Notes: generated from the sequence alone by a model not told the origin. DNA of 64,000 nt from Chryseobacterium sp. (GCF_029240215.1 NZ_JARBTK010000003.1:124001-188000); one strand, 5' to 3'; positions 38,717 to 47,879 are shown, counted from the stretch's first letter. Numbers and translations are program-made.

Positions 38717-38727
38717 ATTTATTTTAA

Positions 38728-39078
38728 TTAATTTTTGGTTTCAGTTGATAAAATATTGGAAGTTACTTGTAAAATATTTTCAATGTTTTTTCTGTTTTTA
38801 CCCATGTCGAAAGCACCGCCAAACATCATACCTGTTTTTGGAGAAGATGTTATTGATACTTTCGTTAAGCTATCAGAAATTATTGTAAGCTGGATTGGAA
38901 TATTTTCTCCCCAGCTGAATAGACTTACTCCTGCTTTTACTAGGATTCGTCCAGATAATTTGTCTGCGTTCTCAATTTTCATTCCATTAATTTTAGGAAT
39001 GGCTTTGCATAGTGCATCAAATACTTTTTCTTTATTAAATGGAAATTCACTTTCTCCATTATGATCTAAAAATGCCAT
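38728..39078 (-). CDS. unknown 116-residue protein, operon partner of the repeat protein
   Basis: 116 residues with no signal peptide or membrane helix. The start FNKEKVFDALCKAIPKINGMKIENADKLSGRILVKAGVSLFSWGENIPIQL (split) looks like a helix followed by antiparallel strands, as in SRPBCC/DUF1499-like folds, and GGAFDMGKNRKNIENIL forms a closing helix. I do not recognise the family. Its stop is 11 nt upstream of the ATG of the 21-aa-repeat gene, which suggests a two-gene operon. Confidence 0.65.
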   Translation of the reverse strand: MAFLDHNGESEFPFNKEKVFDALCKAIPKINGMKIENADKLSGRILVKAGVSLFSWGENIPIQLTIISDSLTKVSITSSPKTGMMFGGAFDMGKNRKNIENILQVTSNILSTETKN

Positions 39079-39163
39079 AATTTATTATTTAAATATTTTC
39101 GTAAGTATGATTACTAAATATTTAAATTCCTTACGGGAATCCATAAAAACATTTAGATATAAA

Positions 39164-39193
39164 TAAATCCCTTTCAGTTTTGAGAGGGATTTA
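39164..39193. terminator. hairpin in the gap between two unknown genes
   Basis: TAAATCCCTTTC and GAGAGGGATTTA arms around AGTTTT. It is T-rich on both strands, and is about 160 nt beyond the stop of the 39350-40087 gene. The 271-nt gap otherwise holds a 91-codon minus ORF that I reject. Confidence 0.6.
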
Positions 39194-39349
39194 TTTTTGT
39201 AGAAATTGTTTTGAATTGTGTTTAAGGTTTGGAACTTTGCGAAAGTGGGGCAATGGGGGGGATATATTTTCAATTTTGCGTAAAATGTTGAACCAAAGAA
39301 CAAACGTTGAACTTTGCAGTTTCGCCTCACTATCATAGCAGAAGTAGTT

Positions 39350-40087
39350 TTATTTCCCACTCATATTTTGGTCATAAAAATCTGTAAATTTGCTTATAAG
39401 TTCATCTAAATTTTCTCTGTTAAATTCTCCAAAACCTAAAGTCATAATGTGTCCTTCGGTATTATTTGATAAAATACGGTTGAAATTTTCGATATAAGTA
39501 TGAGCGTGTCCTTGCGATTGTAATTCCGCATTTATCATTTTCATCCAATATTTTTCGTCTTTTTCTTCTATCGAGTAAGTTAAATAGGGTAGAATAAAAG
39601 GAACAAATTTATCATATTGCTTATTTTTGTGTGGATTTAAATTGTCATTTGGCCAAACCCTGAAATTTTCATGTAAGTTTAAATTTTCAGATTTAACAAT
39701 TGTAGCTGTTTCATTTTTCGCAATTTCTGAAATAATTTCCCCCTTATTTTGAGCATATAACCAAAACCAAGCTAAATCCCAAGCTGTTGCACCTTTGTGA
39801 TTTATTAAGTTATAAGGATGAAATATTGAGTCTATTGCAACATAACCTTTTCCATTTCCGACTGTGTTTCTAATAATTTCTATTAAATCATCGTGATTGG
39901 AAATTTTTTGCATCGGATTTCCATTTATAAAGCCATAAATATAATTTGATGTCCAATTTGAAGGTTTATGATATTTGTTGTTATTGATATCTTCGTTTTT
40001 TTTTTCAAATCGTGAACTCAATTTTTCATTCTCGTTTAATTCATTCTCTTTTTGCTGTTTGGTTTTGAAAAAGTCAAAAATTCCCAT
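39350..40087 (-). CDS. unknown 245-residue soluble protein
   Basis: 245 residues. The start MGIFDFFKTKQQKENELNEN is a hydrophobic then charged leader seen on many cytoplasmic Bacteroidota proteins. The body has aromatic-rich segments (WTSNYIYGFINGNPM, HKGATAWDLAWFWLYAQNKG, KYWMKMINAELQSQGHAH) but no catalytic motif I recognise. No signal peptide. An immunity-protein-like or SUKH-like role is conceivable given the acidic, aromatic profile, but nothing nearby encodes a toxin. Annotated as hypothetical. Confidence 0.65.
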   Translation of the reverse strand: MGIFDFFKTKQQKENELNENEKLSSRFEKKNEDINNNKYHKPSNWTSNYIYGFINGNPMQKISNHDDLIEIIRNTVGNGKGYVAIDSIFHPYNLINHKGATAWDLAWFWLYAQNKGEIISEIAKNETATIVKSENLNLHENFRVWPNDNLNPHKNKQYDKFVPFILPYLTYSIEEKDEKYWMKMINAELQSQGHAHTYIENFNRILSNNTEGHIMTLGFGEFNRENLDELISKFTDFYDQNMSGK

Positions 40088-40430
40088 ATTTGTCGATTGT
40101 TGGTTTACTATTTCTGCTAAGATTTGTCTTCACGCAGTGCATAAATCCAAACTATAATCAAATATAAAAAAAGTCTTCCGAAAACGGTTAATTTGTTATA
40201 ATCAATTTTAATTAATTCGAACATGAAACAAAAAGCATGAGAAAGGCAACTTAAATTAGATATGTTTTTCTCCTATTAATCGTACTAATAATCTGGTTGA
40301 TTAAACAAAAATTTTACCCTTTTGTCTGATGTTTTATCGTAATTGATTGATTTATAGTGGTCAGCAGGATGGTGCAGGATGCTCATATTTATGTTTGTGA
40401 TTAGCTTGGTTAACACAAAATTAATATTAC
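40088..40430. other. gene-free stretch before lyase gene
   Basis: 343 nt between divergent genes. Only AT-rich leader sequence and a short overlapping ORF (39975-40157) that is a shadow of the minus-strand gene. No structured element was recognised. Confidence 0.5.
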
Positions 40431-43400
40431 ATGAACAAGAAAACTTTACTCATTAAGCAAGCTTTAAAATCTTTGCTGTTGTGTGGATTGACCTTATCCG
40501 CTGCTGGCTTAGATGCTCAGACATTAGCATTTCCGGAAGCTACCGGATTCGGCAGATTTACCACAGGAGCAAGAGGTGCAGCAAATCCTCAAATCTATTT
40601 AGTTACCAATTTGAATGACAGCGGCGCAGGTTCGTTCCGAGATGCGGTAAGTCAGCCGGGTCGTTTTGTTATTTTTAAAGTGGGAGGTATTGTTAATTTA
40701 CAATCAGTTGTGGCTGTGGCTGCCAATACAACAATTGCAGGACAGACTGCACCCGGAGAAGGAATTTTGTTTTTAGGACCAAGAGTGTCATTTTCAGGAG
40801 CCAATAATACGATTGCTAGATATATGCGTATCCGTTATGGCGGAACATCTCAAAATCAGGATGCATCAGGAATCGCCAACGGAGCTAATATCATTTTAGA
40901 TCATATGACTTTTACCTGGGGAACAGATGAAGTTTTTTCTGTGAACTGGGATAACAACGGAACGAGTCCTGATAACATAACGATTCAGAATTCTATCATC
41001 GGACAAGGAATGCACCGACACAATCACTCTGCAGGTGGATTGATGCAGCCGCCACCAGGAGGGAAAATCAGTTTGATCGGGAACTTATATATCTGTAATA
41101 AAACACGTAATAATAAGATTAAAGGAATCAATGAGTTTGTCAATAATGTAGTTTATAATTGGGGTAATTACGGAAATAGCTATGGTCACACACAGTCTGG
41201 TGAAGCTTACATCATGGGTGGAGATTCTGCAGGAGCTTCGTATGCCAATATTATAAACAATTATTTTATCGGAGGTCCTAATACAAGTGGTACGGTTTCT
41301 ACACCTTTCAGCGTAGGAAATGCCAACTTCAATTTATATGGTTCCGGAAATTATTTTGATAACAATAAAAACGGAGTTTTGGACGGAACTTTAGTTCCGC
41401 AGGATTTAACAGGATATCCGGTCGGAGATATTACGGCAATACAGGCAACTTCTTACGATTATCCGATGAAAAATCCAACTTTAACTGCACAGGCTGCATT
41501 TGATAATATTGTTGCGGGAGTTGGAGCATCTTATCCACAACGGGATCAGGTAGATCAGCTGATGATTTCGGATCTGTCGTCAAAAGGAACAACTGCTACT
41601 TATGTTTATGTACAGACTGATTTAACGACTCAATTTGGTTTTACCAATGGTGGTGCAGGACACATTTATGGTGCTCCAGCTCCTTTGGATATGGATAATG
41701 ACGGAATGCCGGATGCATGGGAAACTGCCAACGGGCTGAATCCTAACGTTGCTGATGCTTTGGCAGTAAGTACAACACACGCTCCGTATTTAAATATCGA
41801 GGTATATATTAACGGTTTACCCAATACAGCTCCTCCGACTTTTATTATTCCACCATCTAATCTTAATTTTACTAATCCATTGACTGCGGGAACTCCGGCT
41901 TCCAGTTCATTAACGGTTAACTGGAATGATAATGCTGCTAATGAAACAAATTATATACTGGAGCGTTCTAACGATGGTACTAACTTTACGGTCATTGCAA
42001 CTTTACCTGCGAACACAATAACTTACAATGAAACAGGTTTAACGCCGAACACTCAATATTATTACAGAGTGAAAGCAACCAATGCATCAGAATCTTCGGT
42101 GTATACAGCCAATGCGTCGATCACAACGCCGCCCGTTCCTTCGGCTCCTACGCAGGCAGCGAATCCGACTCCTGCAAATAATAATACCAATATAGAATTG
42201 AACAACGGTAACCTGCTTTTAAAATGGACAGGCAGTACCAACACAACAAGTTACTCAGTGTTTTTTGGAACAGATCCTCAAAATTTAAACAATGTTGCTA
42301 CTGTACCTTATTCTGTAACACCGTCATATCAACTCTCTAATTTAAACCCGGCAATCAATTACTACTGGAGAATTGATGCTGGTAACACTCTCGGCATTGC
42401 AACAGGAAATGTGTGGAGTTTCCGTGCTATTACACCAAGTCTTGTCGGGAACTGGCCATTTGCCGAGGTTCCTTTATCCGGCGAACAGATTACTGATGTA
42501 ACGTCTTTTGCTAATCACGGAATCTTAAATGCAGCCTATGATAATGCCAACGTGAGAGTACCTGGAAAAGAAAACAATGCCCTTGATCTGGCAACTTCGC
42601 CGGCTACTCCGTATATTGCAAGTATTCCGCATCAGGAGCAGATTTTATTTAATACAAATTCTTTTACCGTTTCTTACTGGATGAAAGCTCCGGCAAGTAT
42701 GATCCCATCTTCTTCGTCAACCAGTCTTTACGTGTTGTGTAAGGGTTCGATCACTGCCAATACTACAACAGGTGCAACGGGAAAACGCTTTAACATAGAG
42801 ATCAAAGGAGGCCAGCTGAGGTATGCAATCGATGATAATGTGACGAAAAAGGAAATCACTTCACCAATTGCCAACTTTTTTAATGGTAACTGGGTGCATG
42901 TTGTGATTCAGAGAGATGTTACTGCTCATAAAATGAGAATTTATACGAATGGTGTTCTAAGTTCTGAGGGAGATGAGACTGCGGTTACAGGTATTGGTGA
43001 AGCAAGTGATTTTATCATCGGAAACATCGGTGAGCTCGAGTTTCAGGCAACTGCCAATGCCTCGGCTCCTTATAAAGGTGCATTTGATGAACTGAAAATG
43101 TACAATTACGCATTAACTTCAGCTGAAATATCTGCTTTGTACAATCAGGCAGTATTGGGTAATGCGGAATTCAGTATCAGTAAAAATGTGGGAACGGTAT
43201 ATCCAAATCCTGTAAAAGATCAGATTTTCATTAAACTTCCTGAGTATAAAAAATCTAGTTTAACAGCAATCGTAATGGATATGACCGGAAAAGTGATCAT
43301 CAAAGAAAAGTTGAATGCTAACGGAAACGGAATTTTTAATTTAAATATTGCCGGTAGAAAAGTATCAGGAAATTATATTCTGAATGTTTCAGGAGATAAT

Positions 43401-43433
43401 TTGAACAGCAATTTCAAAATTATTGTTCAGTAG
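40431..43433 (+). CDS. secreted pectate-lyase-like protein with FnIII, LamG and T9SS sorting domain
   Basis: 1000 residues. Order: signal peptide (about 1-30, ending LDAQ); right-handed beta-helix of polysaccharide-lyase family 1 type (about 31-420; FPEATGFGRFTTGARGA, VTNLNDSGAGSFRDAV, TIAGQTAPGEG); an EF-hand-like DMDNDGMPDAWE; FnIII repeats (about 478-570 and 580-665); LamG-like domain (about 670-900); type IX secretion C-terminal domain (about 912-1000; VYPNPVKDQIFIKL, GKVIIKEKL). It should be exported by T9SS and cleave or bind pectin-like glycans. A terminator follows. Confidence 0.9.
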   Translation: MNKKTLLIKQALKSLLLCGLTLSAAGLDAQTLAFPEATGFGRFTTGARGAANPQIYLVTNLNDSGAGSFRDAVSQPGRFVIFKVGGIVNLQSVVAVAANTTIAGQTAPGEGILFLGPRVSFSGANNTIARYMRIRYGGTSQNQDASGIANGANIILDHMTFTWGTDEVFSVNWDNNGTSPDNITIQNSIIGQGMHRHNHSAGGLMQPPPGGKISLIGNLYICNKTRNNKIKGINEFVNNVVYNWGNYGNSYGHTQSGEAYIMGGDSAGASYANIINNYFIGGPNTSGTVSTPFSVGNANFNLYGSGNYFDNNKNGVLDGTLVPQDLTGYPVGDITAIQATSYDYPMKNPTLTAQAAFDNIVAGVGASYPQRDQVDQLMISDLSSKGTTATYVYVQTDLTTQFGFTNGGAGHIYGAPAPLDMDNDGMPDAWETANGLNPNVADALAVSTTHAPYLNIEVYINGLPNTAPPTFIIPPSNLNFTNPLTAGTPASSSLTVNWNDNAANETNYILERSNDGTNFTVIATLPANTITYNETGLTPNTQYYYRVKATNASESSVYTANASITTPPVPSAPTQAANPTPANNNTNIELNNGNLLLKWTGSTNTTSYSVFFGTDPQNLNNVATVPYSVTPSYQLSNLNPAINYYWRIDAGNTLGIATGNVWSFRAITPSLVGNWPFAEVPLSGEQITDVTSFANHGILNAAYDNANVRVPGKENNALDLATSPATPYIASIPHQEQILFNTNSFTVSYWMKAPASMIPSSSSTSLYVLCKGSITANTTTGATGKRFNIEIKGGQLRYAIDDNVTKKEITSPIANFFNGNWVHVVIQRDVTAHKMRIYTNGVLSSEGDETAVTGIGEASDFIIGNIGELEFQATANASAPYKGAFDELKMYNYALTSAEISALYNQAVLGNAEFSISKNVGTVYPNPVKDQIFIKLPEYKKSSLTAIVMDMTGKVIIKEKLNANGNGIFNLNIAGRKVSGNYILNVSGDNLNSNFKIIVQ

Positions 43434-43474
43434 AAAATAAGAGCACACTTTTATACATTCATATTTTCAAAAGG

Positions 43475-43507
43475 AAATCCTTTCAATTTATTGAAAGGAT
43501 TTTTTTA
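43475..43507 (+). terminator. terminator after lyase gene
   Basis: Arms AAATCCTTTCAA and TTGAAAGGATTT around TTTA, then a T run. Confidence 0.9.
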
Positions 43508-43793
43508 TTATGACAATCTAAAATTCCACTCCTTTGGAGGGGAGAAGAAAATCCGAAGAATTTTTTACTGGATGTTTTTGTTGGTGATATGATGAATGTA
43601 AACAGTGACAAAGATATACGTTGGTAACGAGTGGAACCACTTGGCTTGTGCTTTCATAATGCTGTGATGATGTTGGGTAAGTTGTTTTATTCTTTCTTAT
43701 ATCAGCATATTTGACCATTACTGCTTAATTTTCCAAGAATTGATTTTTCTGTTACTTATAATTTCTATGTGGTGGAGGATGTTTTGTTCTATT

Positions 43794-44507
43794 TTAGACT
43801 TTTTGTTTAGCTTCCAGTTTCCCAATCAAATTTCCTTTCACAACAGTAAAAGTATAATCTTTAGCTTCAGCAAAAGAAATCTCATATTTCCTTGCAATAT
43901 TTCTTAAATCTTCGGGAAATTTTGATAAAAGGTGATCATAAAAGCGATCCAGAAATTCTTTTGAAGGCATTTCGTATTTTATTCTAAGCTGGAAACGTCT
44001 AATGATCGCTGTATCAATGATTTCTGCATGATTGGTGGCGCAAAGTAAAAGTGCATTTTCTGGATAATAATCGATTAATTGAATCAAGGTATTGACGAGT
44101 CGTCTCATTTCGCCCACATCTTTGTCGTCGCTTCCACGAGCTTTTCCGATTTGGTCGAGTTCATCTAAAAATAAAACAGATCTTTCTCTTGCAGCTTTAT
44201 CGAAGATCATTTTGATATTTTGTGAAGTTTCACCGATTCTTGAAGAAACGATATTGCTAAGATTTAGAATAATGATATTTTTACCCAAAGCATTCGCAAC
44301 CGATTTTGCCGTCATGGTTTTTCCGCAACCTGAACTTCCTTCGAGAAGAATTTTGTTATTGACGGGAAGCCCGTATTCCATTAGTTCCTTAGAGTAAGTC
44401 TGTTCTTTGATGAGCTGTACAAACTGCTGCTTATTTTGTGGTGTAAGGAAAACATCATCGAGCGTTACTTCTTCTTTATCCTGAATGATGAGGTTGTACA
44501 GATTCAT
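43794..44507 (-). CDS. small AAA-family ATPase
   Basis: 237 residues. Walker A GSSGCGKT (57-64), Walker B VLFLDELD (111-118), sensor ALLLCATNHAEIIDTAIIRRF with the arginine finger region. It is close to the AAA proteins of the SpoVK/Cdc48 type, but much shorter, with only one core and a short N-terminal helical part. Such stand-alone AAA proteins often work with a partner protease or toxin. The minus-strand mepB-like gene lies 64 nt upstream and may be co-transcribed. On the minus strand a TATCTTTG box (44538-44545) precedes it. Confidence 0.82.
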   Translation of the reverse strand: MNLYNLIIQDKEEVTLDDVFLTPQNKQQFVQLIKEQTYSKELMEYGLPVNNKILLEGSSGCGKTMTAKSVANALGKNIIILNLSNIVSSRIGETSQNIKMIFDKAARERSVLFLDELDQIGKARGSDDKDVGEMRRLVNTLIQLIDYYPENALLLCATNHAEIIDTAIIRRFQLRIKYEMPSKEFLDRFYDHLLSKFPEDLRNIARKYEISFAEAKDYTFTVVKGNLIGKLEAKQKV

Positions 44508-44571
44508 TTTTTAGCTTTGTTTAAACTGTTGTCGTAGCAAAGATAATTCTTTAGAATCTTTTAGAATTTAA

Positions 44572-45072
44572 TTATAGATCGAAGTTTAAAATCGTTTTGA
44601 ATTTTTCAAGATAATTTTCATCTGAAAAATCGATGAAGAAATTTTTCTGCCAAGTCTGAGTTTTAGTCGCTTGTTTATTTTGGGGAAAATCCCAATCCGG
44701 ATAAACTCTGAATCCGCGTTTTCCTTCCCTGGAAACGGTTGTCAGAATTTGTTTTTGAGACATAATATTTTTAGGAAAAAAGAAAAATCCAAATTTTTCA
44801 TTGTTTTCACAAGCAATGATATAAAAATCAAAGGGATCTTCGAAAGTGAAAGGCTCGGTTTGTTTACTTGAAAGATTTCTCTTCCACAAAGTCACAAATT
44901 GTCCGATTTTCTTAGGAGTGATTTTAGCTTTTCTGAATTTGATGCTGGAGTGATCAAGTCTGAAACTATGACCAAAATATTCTTCACATTCAGGATCCTG
45001 CAGAAGATTGGAAATGATTAAACTGAGTTTAGAAAAAACTAAATTTTGAAGTTGCCCGAGTTCTGTAATCAT
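44572..45072 (-). CDS. mepB: MepB family protein
   Basis: 166 residues with the MepB-domain pattern: EYFGHSFRLDHSSIKFRKAKITPKKIGQFVTLWKR (split), DPFDFYIIA, FGFFFFPKNIM, GKRGFRVYPDWDFPQNKQATKTQTWQ. MepB was named from the Staphylococcus aureus mepRAB operon, where MepA is a multidrug exporter and MepB has no known activity. No mepA or mepR-like gene is visible here; the neighbour is an AAA ATPase. The conserved KxGFRVYP suggests a nucleic-acid or ligand-binding fold. A 13-bp hairpin lies 16 nt upstream of the ATG. Confidence 0.85.
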   Translation of the reverse strand: MITELGQLQNLVFSKLSLIISNLLQDPECEEYFGHSFRLDHSSIKFRKAKITPKKIGQFVTLWKRNLSSKQTEPFTFEDPFDFYIIACENNEKFGFFFFPKNIMSQKQILTTVSREGKRGFRVYPDWDFPQNKQATKTQTWQKNFFIDFSDENYLEKFKTILNFDL

Positions 45073-45087
45073 TTATTATGTTTTTTG

Positions 45088-45118
45088 CGCTGTTTTACTC
45101 CGGTTGAGTAAAACAGCG
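45088..45118. promoter_or_regulatory. 13-bp hairpin just upstream of mepB
   Basis: Arms CGCTGTTTTACTC and GAGTAAAACAGCG (perfect) around CGGTT, 16 nt before the mepB start codon on the minus strand. It could be a terminator for the next upstream unit or an operator/RNA structure controlling mepB. GC content and absence of a good T run on the minus side make the terminator reading uncertain. Confidence 0.5.
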
Positions 45119-45194
45119 GGCAGTTTTTGTTGGTAACTGCAAACATAATAATATCATCTGATAAATTTGCTGAATAGTATTTTTTTATTTCCTA

Positions 45195-45275
45195 TTAGTT
45201 GTTTTCTCTTTTCACTGTTGCGATATAAGAAGAAACTAAAACTGCGCATGTTGCTACTCCGATAATTGCGATCAT
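45195..45275 (-). CDS. possible 26-residue membrane peptide
   Basis: ATG 45275 to TAA 45195 encodes a hydrophobic stretch (IAIIGVATCAVLVSSYIATV) with a charged end KRENN, so one short membrane helix. It lies in an otherwise empty 577-nt gap. The coherent membrane-peptide profile is the only support; there is no recognised family, and translation is unproven. Confidence 0.35.
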   Translation of the reverse strand: MIAIIGVATCAVLVSSYIATVKRENN

Positions 45276-45649
45276 AATTTTTGAATTTTTATTTATATTA
45301 ATATTTATTGTGAATTCTGTAATGCAATATTACGGCTTTCAAATTGTATAGGCAATACAAATATTATGATGTATATCAGTTTGTTACGGTATTATTAAGC
45401 TATTTTAGACTAAATATTAATTGAATAATTTTAAAATTTAACTGTAAATTGTCCGTATAATAAATTATTTTATTCGTAAAATAATGTGAATTTGTTAATG
45501 TATTCGTATTTTGTATTTAAGACTCGATAATTCAAATAAGATAAAAATGCTTTGCATAACAAAAATTAAAGCACTTAAAAATCATGCTTCGACGATCAAA
45601 ATGAATAAAATTTAATGATTTAAATCTAGATTTTTAGTTTGGGGCAAGA
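45276..45649. other. gene-free stretch before nei
   Basis: 374 nt of very AT-rich sequence with no ORF above noise, hairpin, repeat or RNA gene that I could recognise. Confidence 0.5.
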
Positions 45650-46381
45650 TCAATACAATTTCTGATCATTTTTGCAGAAAAAACTCGTCCGTTTACTTTT
45701 TCCTGTATCTTTTTTTACAGTTGCCGCTCCACAGATCGGGCAGTTTTTCTGATGATAAATCTGAAAATGCTTACTCAGAACATTTGCTTTCTTCCATTTT
45801 TTAAAGTCGAAGCCGTAGTTTCTTGCTTCTGCAATAATTTCTTGAAGTTTTTTCGGTGGTAAATTTCCGATCAGACTTTCCGGATGAATACCAACTCTGA
45901 ATAACGCTTCATTTTTGATAATATTTCCGACTCCGGAGAAAATATCCTGATTCATCAACGCGTCACAGATCATCATTTTTGGAGCTGCTTTTAAAGTCTT
46001 TTCAGTTTTTTCGGGATTCCATCTGTCACTCATAATATCTGCTTCCCAATCGATTTTTAATAGATAACTTTCATCAATAACCTTTACGACACAAGTGTAA
46101 AAATACATTCCGCCATCTTTGAAGGTTAAACCCAATTTAAGGGTATCAATATCTTTCCTGTTATACAAACTGTAAGAACCGAACATCATTAGGTGAATTT
46201 TGAAAATAATTTTATCAAAAATCAGATACGTCTGCTTCCCGAAAATTTTTATTTCACGGAGAACTTCTCCTTTGATTTCGGAATTTTCAGGAACTTCGCT
46301 TCCATTGACTTCAATTACTTTTTTACCTACAAATTTTTGCAGATCTTCTTTCATGAGAACGATTGTTGGACCTTCAGGCAT
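45650..46381 (-). CDS. Fpg/Nei-family DNA glycosylase
   Basis: 243 residues. The mature N terminus PEGP with catalytic Pro2 and Glu3 is present, followed by the family Lys near residue 50-55 (KQTYLIF). Helix-two-turn-helix VGNIIKNEALFRVGIHP (about 161-177) is visible. The C-terminal zinc finger starts CPICG (Cys214, Cys217) and continues to FFCKNDQ (Cys236), but the fourth usual cysteine is Asp239. The enzyme removes oxidised bases and nicks DNA. MPEGPTIVLMKEDL resembles endonuclease VIII-like rather than Fpg. It is divergent from dgt with a 67-nt gap. Confidence 0.88.
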   Translation of the reverse strand: MPEGPTIVLMKEDLQKFVGKKVIEVNGSEVPENSEIKGEVLREIKIFGKQTYLIFDKIIFKIHLMMFGSYSLYNRKDIDTLKLGLTFKDGGMYFYTCVVKVIDESYLLKIDWEADIMSDRWNPEKTEKTLKAAPKMMICDALMNQDIFSGVGNIIKNEALFRVGIHPESLIGNLPPKKLQEIIAEARNYGFDFKKWKKANVLSKHFQIYHQKNCPICGAATVKKDTGKSKRTSFFCKNDQKLY

Positions 46382-46448
46382 AATATTGTTTTCAAGAAAA
46401 ACTCAAATATTATTCCTTTAAAAGTAAAAATTGAATTAATTTTGGAAA

Positions 46449-47807
46449 ATGATGAATTTGAACCAGATTTTCACCAGTCAGCGTACCGGGAACAATCCAA
46501 ATACTGTTGCTTCAAGAACAGATTTTCAGAGAGATTTTGACCGTATTATTTTTTCGTCGGCATTCAGAAGGCTGCAGAACAAAACCCAGGTTTTTCCGCT
46601 TCCGGGAAGTGTTTTTGTGCATAACCGTCTTACGCATTCGCTTGAGGTTTCTTCTGTTGGAAGAAGTTTGGGAAGTGTGATCGGAGAATATATAGCAGAA
46701 AATCATAAAAGCGATCTTACCGAAGAATCTAAAAATTTTTACCAGCATAATTTAGGAAATGTAATTGCTGCAGCATGTCTTTGCCATGATGTGGGAAATC
46801 CCGCTTTCGGACATTCGGGAGAAGATGCAATTGCCAGCTATTTTGACCGGAATGAAAATGACCTTAAACCTAAATTCAACGAAAAAGAATGGGCTGATCT
46901 GGTTAATTTTGAAGGAAATGCCAATGCTATCCGGGTTTTAGCTCAACAACAGCAAGGTAAAGATGCGGGTGGAACTCAGCTGACGTTTGCAACCTTAGCA
47001 AGTATTGCAAAATATCCTTGTGAAGCAATTGCTAAGAAAAAAGGAATTATTCATCGAAAAAAATTCGGATTTTTTCAAAATGAGAAAGATATTTTTCTTG
47101 AAATTGCAAAAGGAACCAATTTAATTTCAGAAAGCGAAGATCCGCATATTTTTAAAAGACACCCTTTTGTATGGTTAGTAGAGGCAGCCGATGACATCTG
47201 CTACAATATTATCGACATGGAAGATGCACACAGATTGGGAATTGTTTCAACAGCAGATTGTCAGAATCTGTTTTTTGAGCTGGTAAAATCCGAAACCGAT
47301 GATGTAGACAGGGTTAAGAGAAAGCTTGATTCTATTGGAAATGACAACGAAAAGATCTCCTATTTAAGAGCAAAAGTAATTAATGCTTTGATTAATAAAT
47401 CGATCTCAATGTACAAGCAAAATTTCGACAAAATTCTTGAAGGAAATCTCGACAAAGCTCTGCTTGATATGTACAAAAGTGAAAACAAGGCTTTGCAGGA
47501 TATAGAGAGCTTTTCAGTCGAAAAAATATACAATCATAAAGCAGTCGTGGAAATTGAAAACGCAGGATACAATGTAATGTACGAGCTTCTTGATCATTTT
47601 ATACCTTCTATTTTAAAATCTGAAGATAAAATCAAATCTTATGATACAAAAGCTTTAAAATTAATTCCAAAACAGTTCATTTACGAAGAGGGAAGTGATT
47701 ACCAGAAAGTTTTGGGTGTGGTTGATTTCGTTTCCGGAATGACGGATAATTATGCAACTGATCTTTATCGGAAAATAAAAGGAATCGATATCGGAATGAC
47801 GATGTAA
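46449..47807 (+). CDS. dgt: deoxyguanosinetriphosphate triphosphohydrolase
   Basis: 452 residues; start ATG 46449 (a second ATG follows directly). HD-superfamily dNTPase: HNRLTHSLEVSSVGRSLG with the first histidine, CLCHDVGNPAFGHSGEDAI with the HD pair, NFEGNANAIRVL and LVEAADDICYNIIDMEDAH with the last Asp. This order and the SGEDAI motif mark Dgt, which splits dGTP into deoxyguanosine and triphosphate. Length fits the bacterial family (about 440-510). TAATTTTG lies at 46437-46444, very close to the start, so the transcript might be nearly leaderless. Confidence 0.93.
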   Translation: MMNLNQIFTSQRTGNNPNTVASRTDFQRDFDRIIFSSAFRRLQNKTQVFPLPGSVFVHNRLTHSLEVSSVGRSLGSVIGEYIAENHKSDLTEESKNFYQHNLGNVIAAACLCHDVGNPAFGHSGEDAIASYFDRNENDLKPKFNEKEWADLVNFEGNANAIRVLAQQQQGKDAGGTQLTFATLASIAKYPCEAIAKKKGIIHRKKFGFFQNEKDIFLEIAKGTNLISESEDPHIFKRHPFVWLVEAADDICYNIIDMEDAHRLGIVSTADCQNLFFELVKSETDDVDRVKRKLDSIGNDNEKISYLRAKVINALINKSISMYKQNFDKILEGNLDKALLDMYKSENKALQDIESFSVEKIYNHKAVVEIENAGYNVMYELLDHFIPSILKSEDKIKSYDTKALKLIPKQFIYEEGSDYQKVLGVVDFVSGMTDNYATDLYRKIKGIDIGMTM

Positions 47808-47879
47808 TTTATTCATTTTACATTTCATTATTTGCCTGAAAAATTGTATCTTATCACCTAATTCATAAATAAAAACAAT

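Noticed and set aside
38450..38731. 93-codon plus-strand ORF opposite the 21-aa-repeat gene
   Set aside because: It is the antisense shadow of the periodic sequence; its own repeats only mirror the true ones.
39085..39360. 91-codon ORF on the minus strand
   Set aside because: Low-complexity, basic and Cys/Phe scattered composition, no motif, covers a hairpin, and overlaps the end of the 245-aa gene.
39975..40157. 60-codon ORF opposite the start of the 245-aa gene
   Set aside because: Shadow of a coding region, Phe/Ser-rich with no motif.
43518..43718. 66-codon ORF on the minus strand after the lyase gene
   Set aside because: Runs through a repeated CTCCTTTGGAGGGG element; composition is unlike neighbouring proteins.
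43794..45072. Toxin-antitoxin or phage defence system from AAA plus MepB
   Set aside because: Neither protein carries a nuclease, protease or toxin motif; pairing alone is not enough evidence.
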